Source: Paenibacillus agri
Lineage (GTDB): Bacteria; Bacillota; Bacilli; Paenibacillales; Paenibacillaceae
NCBI RefSeq assembly: GCF_013359945.1
Contig: NZ_JABWCS010000186.1
Location: forward strand, 1 to 59,378
Length of the DNA stretch: 59,378 nt
Reading direction: 5' to 3'
Part shown: positions 47,628-54,834 of the stretch, one piece after another
Numbering within the stretch: position 1 is the first letter of the stretch
Layout: each line of letters starts with the position of its first letter
The notes under the pieces: generated by a model
The model's input: only the letters and a program-made list of their open reading frames with translations
Database searches by the model: none
What the model was told of the DNA's origin: nothing
Position numbers and translations under genes: made by a program

Positions 47628-48056
47628 TTAGGAGCGGATAACTCCTTTTTTCAAAATCACATTGCCATACAGCGCTTCTTCCCCAGTGACTACAACGGCG
47701 TAGCTCTGCTTCGAGCGGGTATAAAAATCAAAACGCTCCTCGTACCCGATCACTGCCTCCGGGTCATGCCCTATTATAATCTCCTTGTAGGTGGACCAGA
47801 TCACCGGGACCGTAGGGTCACCAGGTACCACAGACATGAACGCTGCCTGATGTTCGGCATAATGGTCCAGCGGGAACAGCTCCAGAATCGCATTCAGCAG
47901 TTCCGGAATACCGATCCCATCGTACCGGATAATCCGGGAATGATGGGAATGACCCGGAAAGTTGGCATCCGCCAGCACGATTTCATCACCATGGCCCATT
48001 TCCATCAGCACAGCGACTAGTTCAGGTGACAGCAATTTAGGAATCTTTTTTAACAT
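47628..48056 (-). CDS. fucU: L-fucose mutarotase
   Basis: This 142-aa protein matches the FucU/RbsD family, which interconverts alpha- and beta-anomers of L-fucose. Typical features are LSPELVAVLMEMGHGDEIVLADANFPGHS with the active-site His and Asp, a Tyr/His-rich middle part, and the C-terminal VVVTGEEALYGNVILKKGV. The frame is open further upstream, but ATG at 48056 has AGAGGAGG before it and gives the normal family length. It is the last gene of the fuc operon, 19 nt after fucA. An anomer from the retaining or inverting fucosidases would be presented to FucI in the right form. Confidence 0.93.
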   Translation of the reverse strand: MLKKIPKLLSPELVAVLMEMGHGDEIVLADANFPGHSHHSRIIRYDGIGIPELLNAILELFPLDHYAEHQAAFMSVVPGDPTVPVIWSTYKEIIIGHDPEAVIGYEERFDFYTRSKQSYAVVVTGEEALYGNVILKKGVIRS

Positions 48057-48075
48057 CAGAATTCCTCCTCTGAGA

Positions 48076-48726
48076 CTACATGCCGTAGAACGACCGCAAT
48101 GCGACCAATTCGTCAATACGATGCTGTGGCAATTCCCGTTCTCCATCAAGCATGCGGGCCAGATAGGTCAGCTTGGCAGTGAACTCCAACCGCTCCATGT
48201 TCATGTACGCACTCATGACATCCTTGCCCCAAGTCAGCGCACCATGGCTCTCCAGCAGCACAGCTGTTTTCTTGCCCAGGAAAGGCTCCAGCGAGTCTGG
48301 AATTTCATTGGTGGAAGGCGTACCATACTTGGCAAGCGGAATGTCTCCCATCGCAATGACGGATTCCGGCATCAGCATCTTATCCAGTGCCTCCCCCTTA
48401 ATGGCAAAAGCAGTGGAATATGGCGGGTGAGCATGCACAACTCCGTTCATCTCCGGCAGCTCATTGTAAATCTTCAGGTGCATCTTTACTTCTGTAGAAG
48501 GACGATAGCCTTCGGCTGCCTCCAGAATATCCCCTTGCAGATTCACTTTGACCAGCATGTGAGGCTCAAGGTAGCCTTTGCTGACACCAGTTGGAGATGC
48601 CAGTACTTCGGTAGCCGACAGGCGGGCCGAGATATTGCCATCATTAGCCGCTACAAAATCCTTATTAAACAGGTTCTTCCCAATCTCACAAATCAGGCGA
48701 CGCAACTGCTGTTCATGATTCTCCAT
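48076..48726 (-). CDS. fucA: L-fuculose-phosphate aldolase (class II aldolase)
   Basis: This 216-aa class II zinc aldolase cleaves L-fuculose-1-phosphate to DHAP and L-lactaldehyde. Family marks are NDGNISAR, SPTGVSKGYL, the Glu in STEVKMH, the zinc ligands VHAHPPYS and a later His in LLESHGALTWG. The length equals known FucA enzymes. ATG at 48726 is chosen over an upstream ATG because AGAGGAGAG sits 8 nt before it. Rhamnulose- or ribulose-phosphate aldolases are related, but the neighbours fucI and fucU support fuculose phosphate. Confidence 0.9.
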   Translation of the reverse strand: MENHEQQLRRLICEIGKNLFNKDFVAANDGNISARLSATEVLASPTGVSKGYLEPHMLVKVNLQGDILEAAEGYRPSTEVKMHLKIYNELPEMNGVVHAHPPYSTAFAIKGEALDKMLMPESVIAMGDIPLAKYGTPSTNEIPDSLEPFLGKKTAVLLESHGALTWGKDVMSAYMNMERLEFTAKLTYLARMLDGERELPQHRIDELVALRSFYGM

Positions 48727-48815
48727 ACGATAATCTCTCCTCTTATCCATGTGATATATCTATTCAACACCAAAGTCATTGCTTGATCTCTACGTAGCGG
48801 CAGACGCTACGAGAG

Positions 48816-50258
48816 TTAAGGGTTCGTACGATGACTGGGCTGGTAGGTGATCAGCGAACTGGAATGGGCAATGAGTTCGCTCACGTCAGCCCGTTCTACC
48901 AAGCCTAATGCTAGCAGCTGGGTCACTATATTTCCGATCGCACTGGCCTCCACGGGTCCGGCCACAACTTCCCGTCCGGTCACGTCAGCCGTGAGCTGAC
49001 AGAGTAGCCGGTTCTGAATCCCCCCGCCGACCATATGAATGACACGTACCGGTTCACCTGTGATTTCCTCCAGCTCATCTATTGCGACGCTGTAAGCATG
49101 GGCGAGACTCTCCACAATAACGCGGGCCGTCTCCCCAGGGGTACGCGGCTCCGTCTGCCCTGTTCTCCGGCAGTATTCAGCGATTCGCTGCGGCATATCA
49201 CCCGGAGTCGAGAACAACGGATCGTCGGGATCGATGATCGCGACGGCCGGACCAGCTGCTGCAGCCAGCTCAGCCAGCTCGGCATGACCGATACGCTGGC
49301 CCGACGCAGCCCAATGACGCTGAGACTCCTGCAGAATCCACAATCCGGTGATGTTTTTCAACACCCGGTTCGTACCGCCATAACAGCCCTCATTAGTGAA
49401 GCCGTATGCGTAGCTCTCGTCTGTGATCACGGGCCCTTCACTCTCTCTACCCACTAAGGACCAGGTACCACAGCTGATGAACGCAGCCCCATCCTTATTG
49501 ACATAAGGAATAGAAGCTACAGCCGAAGCCGTATCATGAGAAGCGCCCGCTATCACCTTCATCGCACCTAGTCCCAGCTCTTCCTGAATAGCCGGTGTCA
49601 CCTCACCCAACACCGTTCCAGACGCGGCGACAAGTCCAGGAATCAGCGAGAGGGGCAGGCCCAGACGCTTAAAGACCTCATGCGAAGGTTCACCGGTTAC
49701 CGCGTCAGCCAATCCGCTAGTACTCCAGATCGACTTTTCCGCAGCCGCTACGCCGGAGAATAGATAGTGAAACAAATCGGGCGTCAGCAGCATTGTTTTG
49801 ACCGATTCCGCAAGGGATGGATGGTCCTGCAAATCAGCGTAGAGCTGGTAGACGGTGTTAATCAGCGCTGGCTGATTGCCGGTCAACGTGAACTGTTCAC
49901 GGGGTGGAATCAATTCTTCCAGCCCGGAGCGGTGAGGCTCTGTCCGCTGATCACGGTAATGGTGCGGCGCATAGAGCAGCTTCCCCCTGTGATCAATGAA
50001 CCCGTAATCCACGCCCCACGTATCCACACTCAGCGACAGCAGCTTCCCATGCACCCGTGCAGCCTCGCGTACGCCTTGTTTGATCTCTTGAAAGAGTCTC
50101 AGCACATCCCAGTGCAAATGTCCTTGAACCTGTACTGGTGTATTGTCAAAACGGTGAATCTCCTCGACCTGAATCGTGGAACCGTCATAACTTCCTAACA
50201 TGACCCGGCCCGAGCTGGCGCCAAGGTCTATGGCAAGCAGTTTTTGGGTCTCGCTCAT
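48816..50258 (-). CDS. FGGY kinase, probable L-fuculokinase (rhamnulokinase-like)
   Basis: This 480-aa FGGY-family sugar kinase has the N-terminal ATP site AIDLGASSGRV, the sugar-binding segment SVDTWGVDYGF, and the C-terminal lobe with GASHDTASAVAS and HMVGGGIQN. Its sequence is closest in style to rhamnulokinase (RhaB), not to Escherichia coli FucK. Its place between fucI and fucA strongly suggests it phosphorylates L-fuculose. The ATG follows AGGGGGAAGG. It lies 27 nt after fucI and 89 nt before fucA. Confidence 0.87.
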   Translation of the reverse strand: MSETQKLLAIDLGASSGRVMLGSYDGSTIQVEEIHRFDNTPVQVQGHLHWDVLRLFQEIKQGVREAARVHGKLLSLSVDTWGVDYGFIDHRGKLLYAPHHYRDQRTEPHRSGLEELIPPREQFTLTGNQPALINTVYQLYADLQDHPSLAESVKTMLLTPDLFHYLFSGVAAAEKSIWSTSGLADAVTGEPSHEVFKRLGLPLSLIPGLVAASGTVLGEVTPAIQEELGLGAMKVIAGASHDTASAVASIPYVNKDGAAFISCGTWSLVGRESEGPVITDESYAYGFTNEGCYGGTNRVLKNITGLWILQESQRHWAASGQRIGHAELAELAAAAGPAVAIIDPDDPLFSTPGDMPQRIAEYCRRTGQTEPRTPGETARVIVESLAHAYSVAIDELEEITGEPVRVIHMVGGGIQNRLLCQLTADVTGREVVAGPVEASAIGNIVTQLLALGLVERADVSELIAHSSSLITYQPSHRTNP

Positions 50259-50285
50259 CTTCCTTCCCCCTGCCTACTCCAAAGT

Positions 50286-52052
50286 TTAATAGAGTGGTCC
50301 AAAGTTCTGGCAGGCTCTGTAATCTGCACTCTCCAGATCCTCTGTGCCGAACAGCGACCAGACGCGTGGTCTGAAGATCCGTTCTTCCTCTACGTTGTGC
50401 ATGCTGACCGGAATACGCAGAATGGAAGCCAGCGTGAGCAGGTCTGCACCAATATGGCCATAGCTGATAGCGCCATGATTGGCTCCCCAGTTATTCATCA
50501 CATCGTACACCGATTTGAACGAACCCTTGTCCGTCAGTTTCGGTGCGAACCAAGTAGTCGGCCAAGTCGGGTCAGTCCGCTGATCCAGCGTATGATGCAC
50601 ATCCTCCGGCAGATCTACCGTATAACCCTCAACAAGCTGGAGAACCGGACCAAGCCCCTTCACCAGATTCAAACGTGCCATCGTTACTGGCATGCCGCCC
50701 TTGGTCAAATAATCGGTCGAGAAACCGCCCCCGCGGAAATACTCCTGCGACGCCGGACGGAATTCCGTCTTCTCCAGACAGCTCTTTGCTTCCTCATCCG
50801 TGATCTCCCAGAACGGTTTGATTGCCGGCTGGCCGTCAATAGTCTGTTCTCCGGTTCCGTCCAGTGCGGCCGAACCAGAATTGATCAGATGCAGGATCCC
50901 GCCTGCCGCTTCGCCTTCCAGCTTGTGACCCGTCACGCGTTCCACAGCCGATGGACTCCAGTAGGTACGGACGTCGGCAAAGATTTGTGCCGTATTCGTC
51001 AGCAAGTAGTTGAACAGCATGGTTACGCCATTCAAGCTGTCATTCTCTGTCGCTAGAAGATACGGCGCCCGTCTGCCATTCCAGTCAAAGGACGAGTTCA
51101 GAATCGTCTCCATGAAGTCACCGTTCGGGAAGTGATCTGTCCAGTGCCGTTGTCCCTGGAATCCAGCCGCAATCGCGTTATGTCCATTGGCTTCTTCCGC
51201 GAAGCCAAGTTTATCAAGCTCCGGATTTCCGACCATAAGGTCACGGGCAATCAGCGTCATTTTCACGACAGTTTCCCACTGGCTGTCCTTCTGCTCACGG
51301 CTGATCTGCAGATGTGCCGGGTTGTTGTCTGCACCCTCAGCGCAGTTCTCCTTCACCCAAGCCAGTGCACGTTCGAATTCCTGCTTATCATAAATGCCCT
51401 CTTCCATGCGGCGCACAAATTCAGACATATCCACATATTCATTACGCATGCCAAGGTAATCCTGGAAGAACTGCTCATTCACGATCGAGCCGGCAATCCC
51501 CATGGAGACCGAACCCAGGGAAAGGTATGATTGGCCTTTCATAATCGCTACGGCCAGCGCGGATCTTGCAAACTGCAGCAGCTTGCTCTGCACATCATCC
51601 GGAATGAGTTCACTGTCGGATTCCTGTACATCTTCGCCGTAGATACCGAAGGCTGGAATTCCTTTCTGTGCGTAGGCAGACAGTACCGCTGCCAAGTACA
51701 CCGCTCCGGGACGCTCCGTACCATTAAAGCCCCACACCGCATGCGGGATGGTGGCATCCATATCCATCGTTTCCGAGCCATAACACCAGCAAGGTGTCAC
51801 CGTAATCGATACCCCTACATTGGCTCCGGCAAATTTATCGCGGGCATTCGCTGCTTCCTTCACCCCACCGATTGTTGAATCAGCAATAACGCACTCCACA
51901 GGCGAGCCGTCGGGATATTTCAAGTTCTGTTGTAAAAATTGAGCCACCCGCTCTGCCATTCCCATGGTCTGTACTTCCAGCGATTCACGTACCCCGCGTC
52001 TTCTGCCATCAATGGTCGGACGAATTCCAATCTTCGGATATTTAGCTGCCAC
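50286..52052 (-). CDS. fucI: L-fucose isomerase
   Basis: This 588-aa enzyme converts L-fucose to L-fuculose (family members also act on D-arabinose). The sequence is typical throughout: [20 protein letters not shown] at the start, [26 protein letters not shown], the metal/active-site region ATENDSLNG and the C-terminal [18 protein letters not shown]. Its length matches the family. The start is GTG after GAGGAGG. It is the first gene of the fuc operon, preceded by a promoter that overlaps a cre site and DeoR-type motifs. Confidence 0.95.
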   Translation of the reverse strand: MAAKYPKIGIRPTIDGRRRGVRESLEVQTMGMAERVAQFLQQNLKYPDGSPVECVIADSTIGGVKEAANARDKFAGANVGVSITVTPCWCYGSETMDMDATIPHAVWGFNGTERPGAVYLAAVLSAYAQKGIPAFGIYGEDVQESDSELIPDDVQSKLLQFARSALAVAIMKGQSYLSLGSVSMGIAGSIVNEQFFQDYLGMRNEYVDMSEFVRRMEEGIYDKQEFERALAWVKENCAEGADNNPAHLQISREQKDSQWETVVKMTLIARDLMVGNPELDKLGFAEEANGHNAIAAGFQGQRHWTDHFPNGDFMETILNSSFDWNGRRAPYLLATENDSLNGVTMLFNYLLTNTAQIFADVRTYWSPSAVERVTGHKLEGEAAGGILHLINSGSAALDGTGEQTIDGQPAIKPFWEITDEEAKSCLEKTEFRPASQEYFRGGGFSTDYLTKGGMPVTMARLNLVKGLGPVLQLVEGYTVDLPEDVHHTLDQRTDPTWPTTWFAPKLTDKGSFKSVYDVMNNWGANHGAISYGHIGADLLTLASILRIPVSMHNVEEERIFRPRVWSLFGTEDLESADYRACQNFGPLY

Positions 52053-52140
52053 TGTACTTCCTCCTCAGCATCACATTAAGTTTGGTTTAAATAAGGAAAT
52101 CTATATAATTGCAACTTCAGCCAACAAACATTTCTCCTTC

Positions 52141-52238
52141 ATCATAAAAGGTGTAAACGCTTAAGTCAACATAAAAACCACAGTTAATTGAATAATAATG
52201 TGGTATTATGTGATATTATATTATTTAATTGTGGTTTT
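52141..52238. promoter_or_regulatory. Divergent fucI / deoR-type control region
   Basis: On the minus strand TTGACT (52164-52169), a 17-nt spacer and TATGAT (52141-52146) form the fucI promoter. TAAGCGTTTACA within the spacer is a cre-like site, so CcpA would block RNA polymerase directly. Upstream, three ACCACA/TGTGGT motifs (52177-52182, 52199-52204, 52230-52235) include a large inverted repeat AAAACCACA...TGTGGTTTT. They are good candidates for the operator of the divergent DeoR regulator. A TATAAT at 52265-52270 serves the regulator gene. Confidence 0.7.
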
Positions 52239-52319
52239 TTATTTATTTAGAATTCTTTTGTATTTATAATCCTTATAGTAAACTAGGAGATAGAGATATT
52301 GAAAAAGGTGAGTGGACGG

Positions 52320-53090
52320 ATGAAGGCATTTGAACGGAGAGACCTGATCATTACCGAGTTGTACCGGAACAGAAAAGTTCATGTTGCGGATCTGGCACAG
52401 AAGTTTCAGGTGTCCGAGGAAACGATTCGCCGCGATCTGGACAAGCTGGACCGGGACGGTCTGGCCAAGAAAAACTACGGTGGCGCCATCCTGAACGCCC
52501 ATACCAATGAGGACCCCTCCTATGCCAGCCGGCATCAGGTCAACATTGAAGCTAAGCGGCTGATCGCAGACAACGTGCTGGATCTCATCAACGATGGCGA
52601 CAGCCTGATGACGGATACCAGCTCGACCGCCTTTGAGGCGTTGCGCCGGATCATCGAGGTGAAGAGCAATCTGACGATCATCACCAACTCGCTGGTGGTG
52701 CTGTCAGAATTTCAGCATTCCGGGCAGAAGCTGATCTCTACAGGCGGTACACTGGGCCCCGAGACCAGTTCCTTCGTCGGTCCGAATGCTTCGCATACCA
52801 TTCAGAAATACAATGTGGATGTGGCCATTTTCAGCTGCAAGGCGTTGTCTATGACGGGCGGAGTTAGCGATTCCAACGAAGCGGAAAGCGAACTGAAGGT
52901 ACTTATGCAGCAGCAGGCCAATAAAGTGGTCCTTCTCGTGGACCATGCCAAATTTGACCGGATTGCGTTCATCAAGCTGCTGAGCTTTGATAAAATCGAT
53001 TATATTGTTACTGACCAGAAGCCGTCCGAAGAATGGGTTGAGTTCTTGAAGAAGCATCAGGTGTCGCTGATCTATTCCAATGAAGAATAG
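52320..53090 (+). CDS. DeoR family regulator of the fuc operon
   Basis: This 256-aa regulator has an N-terminal DeoR winged HTH (about 5-58: HVADLAQKFQVSEETIRRDL). A C-terminal sugar-phosphate sensor follows, with the phosphate-binding segment LMTDTSSTAFEALR, ITNSLVVLSE, SCKALSMTGGVSDSNEAES and VDHAKFDR. The likely inducer is a phosphorylated intermediate such as L-fuculose-1-phosphate. ATG at 52320 has AAGGTGAG upstream. TTG at 52299 with AGGAG is an alternative adding seven residues. It is transcribed away from fucI across the operator region. Confidence 0.88.
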   Translation: MKAFERRDLIITELYRNRKVHVADLAQKFQVSEETIRRDLDKLDRDGLAKKNYGGAILNAHTNEDPSYASRHQVNIEAKRLIADNVLDLINDGDSLMTDTSSTAFEALRRIIEVKSNLTIITNSLVVLSEFQHSGQKLISTGGTLGPETSSFVGPNASHTIQKYNVDVAIFSCKALSMTGGVSDSNEAESELKVLMQQQANKVVLLVDHAKFDRIAFIKLLSFDKIDYIVTDQKPSEEWVEFLKKHQVSLIYSNEE

Positions 53091-53111
53091 CCTTATCATA
53101 GAAAAACGAAC

Positions 53112-53152
53112 AAAAAAAGAATCTCTACGTGAAATAGAGATTCTTTCTTCAT
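53112..53152. terminator. Bidirectional terminator between deoR-type and peptide genes
   Basis: AAAGAATCTCTA and TAGAGATTCTTT form a 12-bp stem with a 7-nt loop, with A-rich and T-rich flanks. It serves the converging regulator gene and the quorum-sensing pair. Confidence 0.82.
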
Positions 53153-53195
53153 TTTAGAAGTATACCAATTATCTTCAATGCCTAAGTATAGCTTC

Positions 53196-53327
53196 TTAGC
53201 TACCAGTTCCATGAATCAGAATTTTGAAAGATGGTTGGCTAGTATTAGCATCTGCAGCATAGGCAGGAACCGCAATGGCCAGTGCCACACTAAAAACAAC
53301 CAGCAACGTACTCATTTTTCTTTTCAT
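53196..53327 (-). CDS. Exported pro-peptide of an AloP-like quorum-sensing pair
   Basis: This short gene encodes 43 residues. A basic start MKRK and a hydrophobic core (6-21) end in a signal-peptidase site PAYA-AD (after residue 24). The remaining tail ADANTSQPSFKILIHGTGS ends in HGTGS. The gene overlaps the 3-prime end of the HTH-TPR receptor gene by 38 nt in another frame, as in rap-phr and related pairs. GTGAGGTG lies 10 nt before the ATG. From memory, AloP peptides of Paenibacillus polymyxa mature from the C-terminus to short peptides such as SHGRGG, so the active form here may be about IHGTGS. The mature ends are inferred. Confidence 0.8.
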   Translation of the reverse strand: MKRKMSTLLVVFSVALAIAVPAYAADANTSQPSFKILIHGTGS

Positions 53328-54687
53328 TTAGTCTTTGCACCTCACTAATTAGTTTTTTGTACTTCTCTTGGTTTTCTCTAGTTGTTAGATGTCGGATTTC
53401 TTCAAATAGCCCGACACATTGAATCACACAGCTGTCATTATTTATTTTAACAGAAAGTTCCAAACTTTTTAATATATAATAGACACTTTTTTTATATTTA
53501 TTGGTTCGCATATAGTAGGTAGCCAGTTCGCACAAAAGATTAGTATATTTATCTGACATGACTTGCATACTAAGTTTCCCCAATTTACTCCGGTGTTCCT
53601 TATACATTAAATGAGATTGGAACTGTGTGATAACCTCATCTGCATTGAACCCGATACGGTTCGCTGCTTGCATGATTTTGATAAAAGCTGGCAGAACTTC
53701 ATTCTCTCTAGTTTTAATATACGCTACGTATTCTGAAAGGACCTCAACTTCCCCGTTCATCAGACGGTGCAGGTATGTATTGGCTACAGCCCATTCCTTG
53801 AACTGTTCCATGATCCACTTGGCTTCTTCGCTGTCTTCACGTATCCAGCTAGAATCAGAATACAGTGCCGCATACTGCATGGCCTGCTCATAATCACCAT
53901 TCTCATGGCTGACCGATGCTCTTAATAAATAAGAGTATAAGATATAAAAGCACAGCGGTTTTTCGGGTTCCTTTTGCTCAGCGCGGCTGATATACTTCTT
54001 ATATTTGTTTTCATATTGAATGAATGCCTTCTCTCCCATTCGCTTAGCCAGGGAATCAACATTGCTCCAGCGATGAAGCGAAGTGTAAATATTCGCCAAA
54101 TCCCGCAGCGCATCCAGTTGATCGCTCTCATCCAACCGCTCGACAAAATACTCAAAATACACCGCAGCCCGCAGATTGGCATCCTGATCATACCCTAGCG
54201 CGATCTTGAACAGCCGGTACTGACAAAGCGCCAGCCGCTCAGAATGCTGATATTTCTCACTTTCAGCGACGCTCTCGTACAGAATTGCAGCAGCTTCATA
54301 CTTGTCATTGTTAAAAAAATCTTCAGCTGTCTCAAACAGTACTTGTGCATACATCAGATTATCCATCAAATTAGCGGCTATCCTTCGGATACACTCCAGC
54401 TTGTTCAATTCGGCACAACGATGAAGGAAGGGACCCAATCGCCGCCAGTTGGGGGCAGAATGCACGAAGCATTCATCAACATACAAATCATACAAAGCGC
54501 CTTCGCCAAGTCCCATTCCCGAGGTGATGCGCTCAAGCTGCTGCATGGCAATCGGACGATTACCGCTGACAAGTCTGCTGAGCGTGCCGGAATGAATCCC
54601 GGAAATTTTGGAGAATTGGCTCACCGTCAGGTCATTATCTCTCAGATACTTGTCCAATTCCGCCCGGATTGTGGTCTCTGGATTCAA
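53290..54687 (-). CDS. HTH-TPR peptide receptor (AloR-like, RNPP-type)
   Basis: This 465-aa cytoplasmic regulator has an N-terminal XRE-type HTH (about 10-62: LTVSQFSKISGIHSGTLSRL). A long helical region (about 75-460) has the TPR look: repeated A/Y/A patterns such as YEAAAILYESVAESEKY and YKKSVYYILKSLELSVKI. This build matches RNPP receptors that take up a re-imported peptide; in Paenibacillus the AloR group fits best. The TTG start follows GGAGGTG. A strong promoter precedes it. The overlapping downstream gene encodes the exported peptide. Target genes are unknown; self-regulation is likely. Confidence 0.83.
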   Translation of the reverse strand: MNPETTIRAELDKYLRDNDLTVSQFSKISGIHSGTLSRLVSGNRPIAMQQLERITSGMGLGEGALYDLYVDECFVHSAPNWRRLGPFLHRCAELNKLECIRRIAANLMDNLMYAQVLFETAEDFFNNDKYEAAAILYESVAESEKYQHSERLALCQYRLFKIALGYDQDANLRAAVYFEYFVERLDESDQLDALRDLANIYTSLHRWSNVDSLAKRMGEKAFIQYENKYKKYISRAEQKEPEKPLCFYILYSYLLRASVSHENGDYEQAMQYAALYSDSSWIREDSEEAKWIMEQFKEWAVANTYLHRLMNGEVEVLSEYVAYIKTRENEVLPAFIKIMQAANRIGFNADEVITQFQSHLMYKEHRSKLGKLSMQVMSDKYTNLLCELATYYMRTNKYKKSVYYILKSLELSVKINNDSCVIQCVGLFEEIRHLTTRENQEKYKKLISEVQRLNEKKNEYVAGCF

Positions 54688-54740
54688 ACAAACACCACCT
54701 CCAAACCCATATTTTAGAATTAAAGATCATTTATACCTAT

Positions 54741-54769
54741 ATATTAGATGTAAATAATACACAGGTCAA
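54741..54769 (-). promoter_or_regulatory. Sigma-A promoter of the receptor-peptide operon
   Basis: On the minus strand TTGACC, a 17-nt spacer and TAATAT form a near-consensus promoter 54 nt before the receptor start codon. Confidence 0.7.
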
Positions 54770-54834
54770 TAAAATGGTTGAGTTTTCAAAGATATCTTTA
54801 AGAAATTGAGAATTTTTTCTTTTTTTCTATATTT

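Noticed and set aside
53290..54687. Phage arbitrium (AimR-AimP) identity for the receptor-peptide pair
   Set aside because: No phage genes are nearby, and the HTH-TPR receptor with an HG.G-type C-terminal peptide fits chromosomal AloR-AloP systems better.
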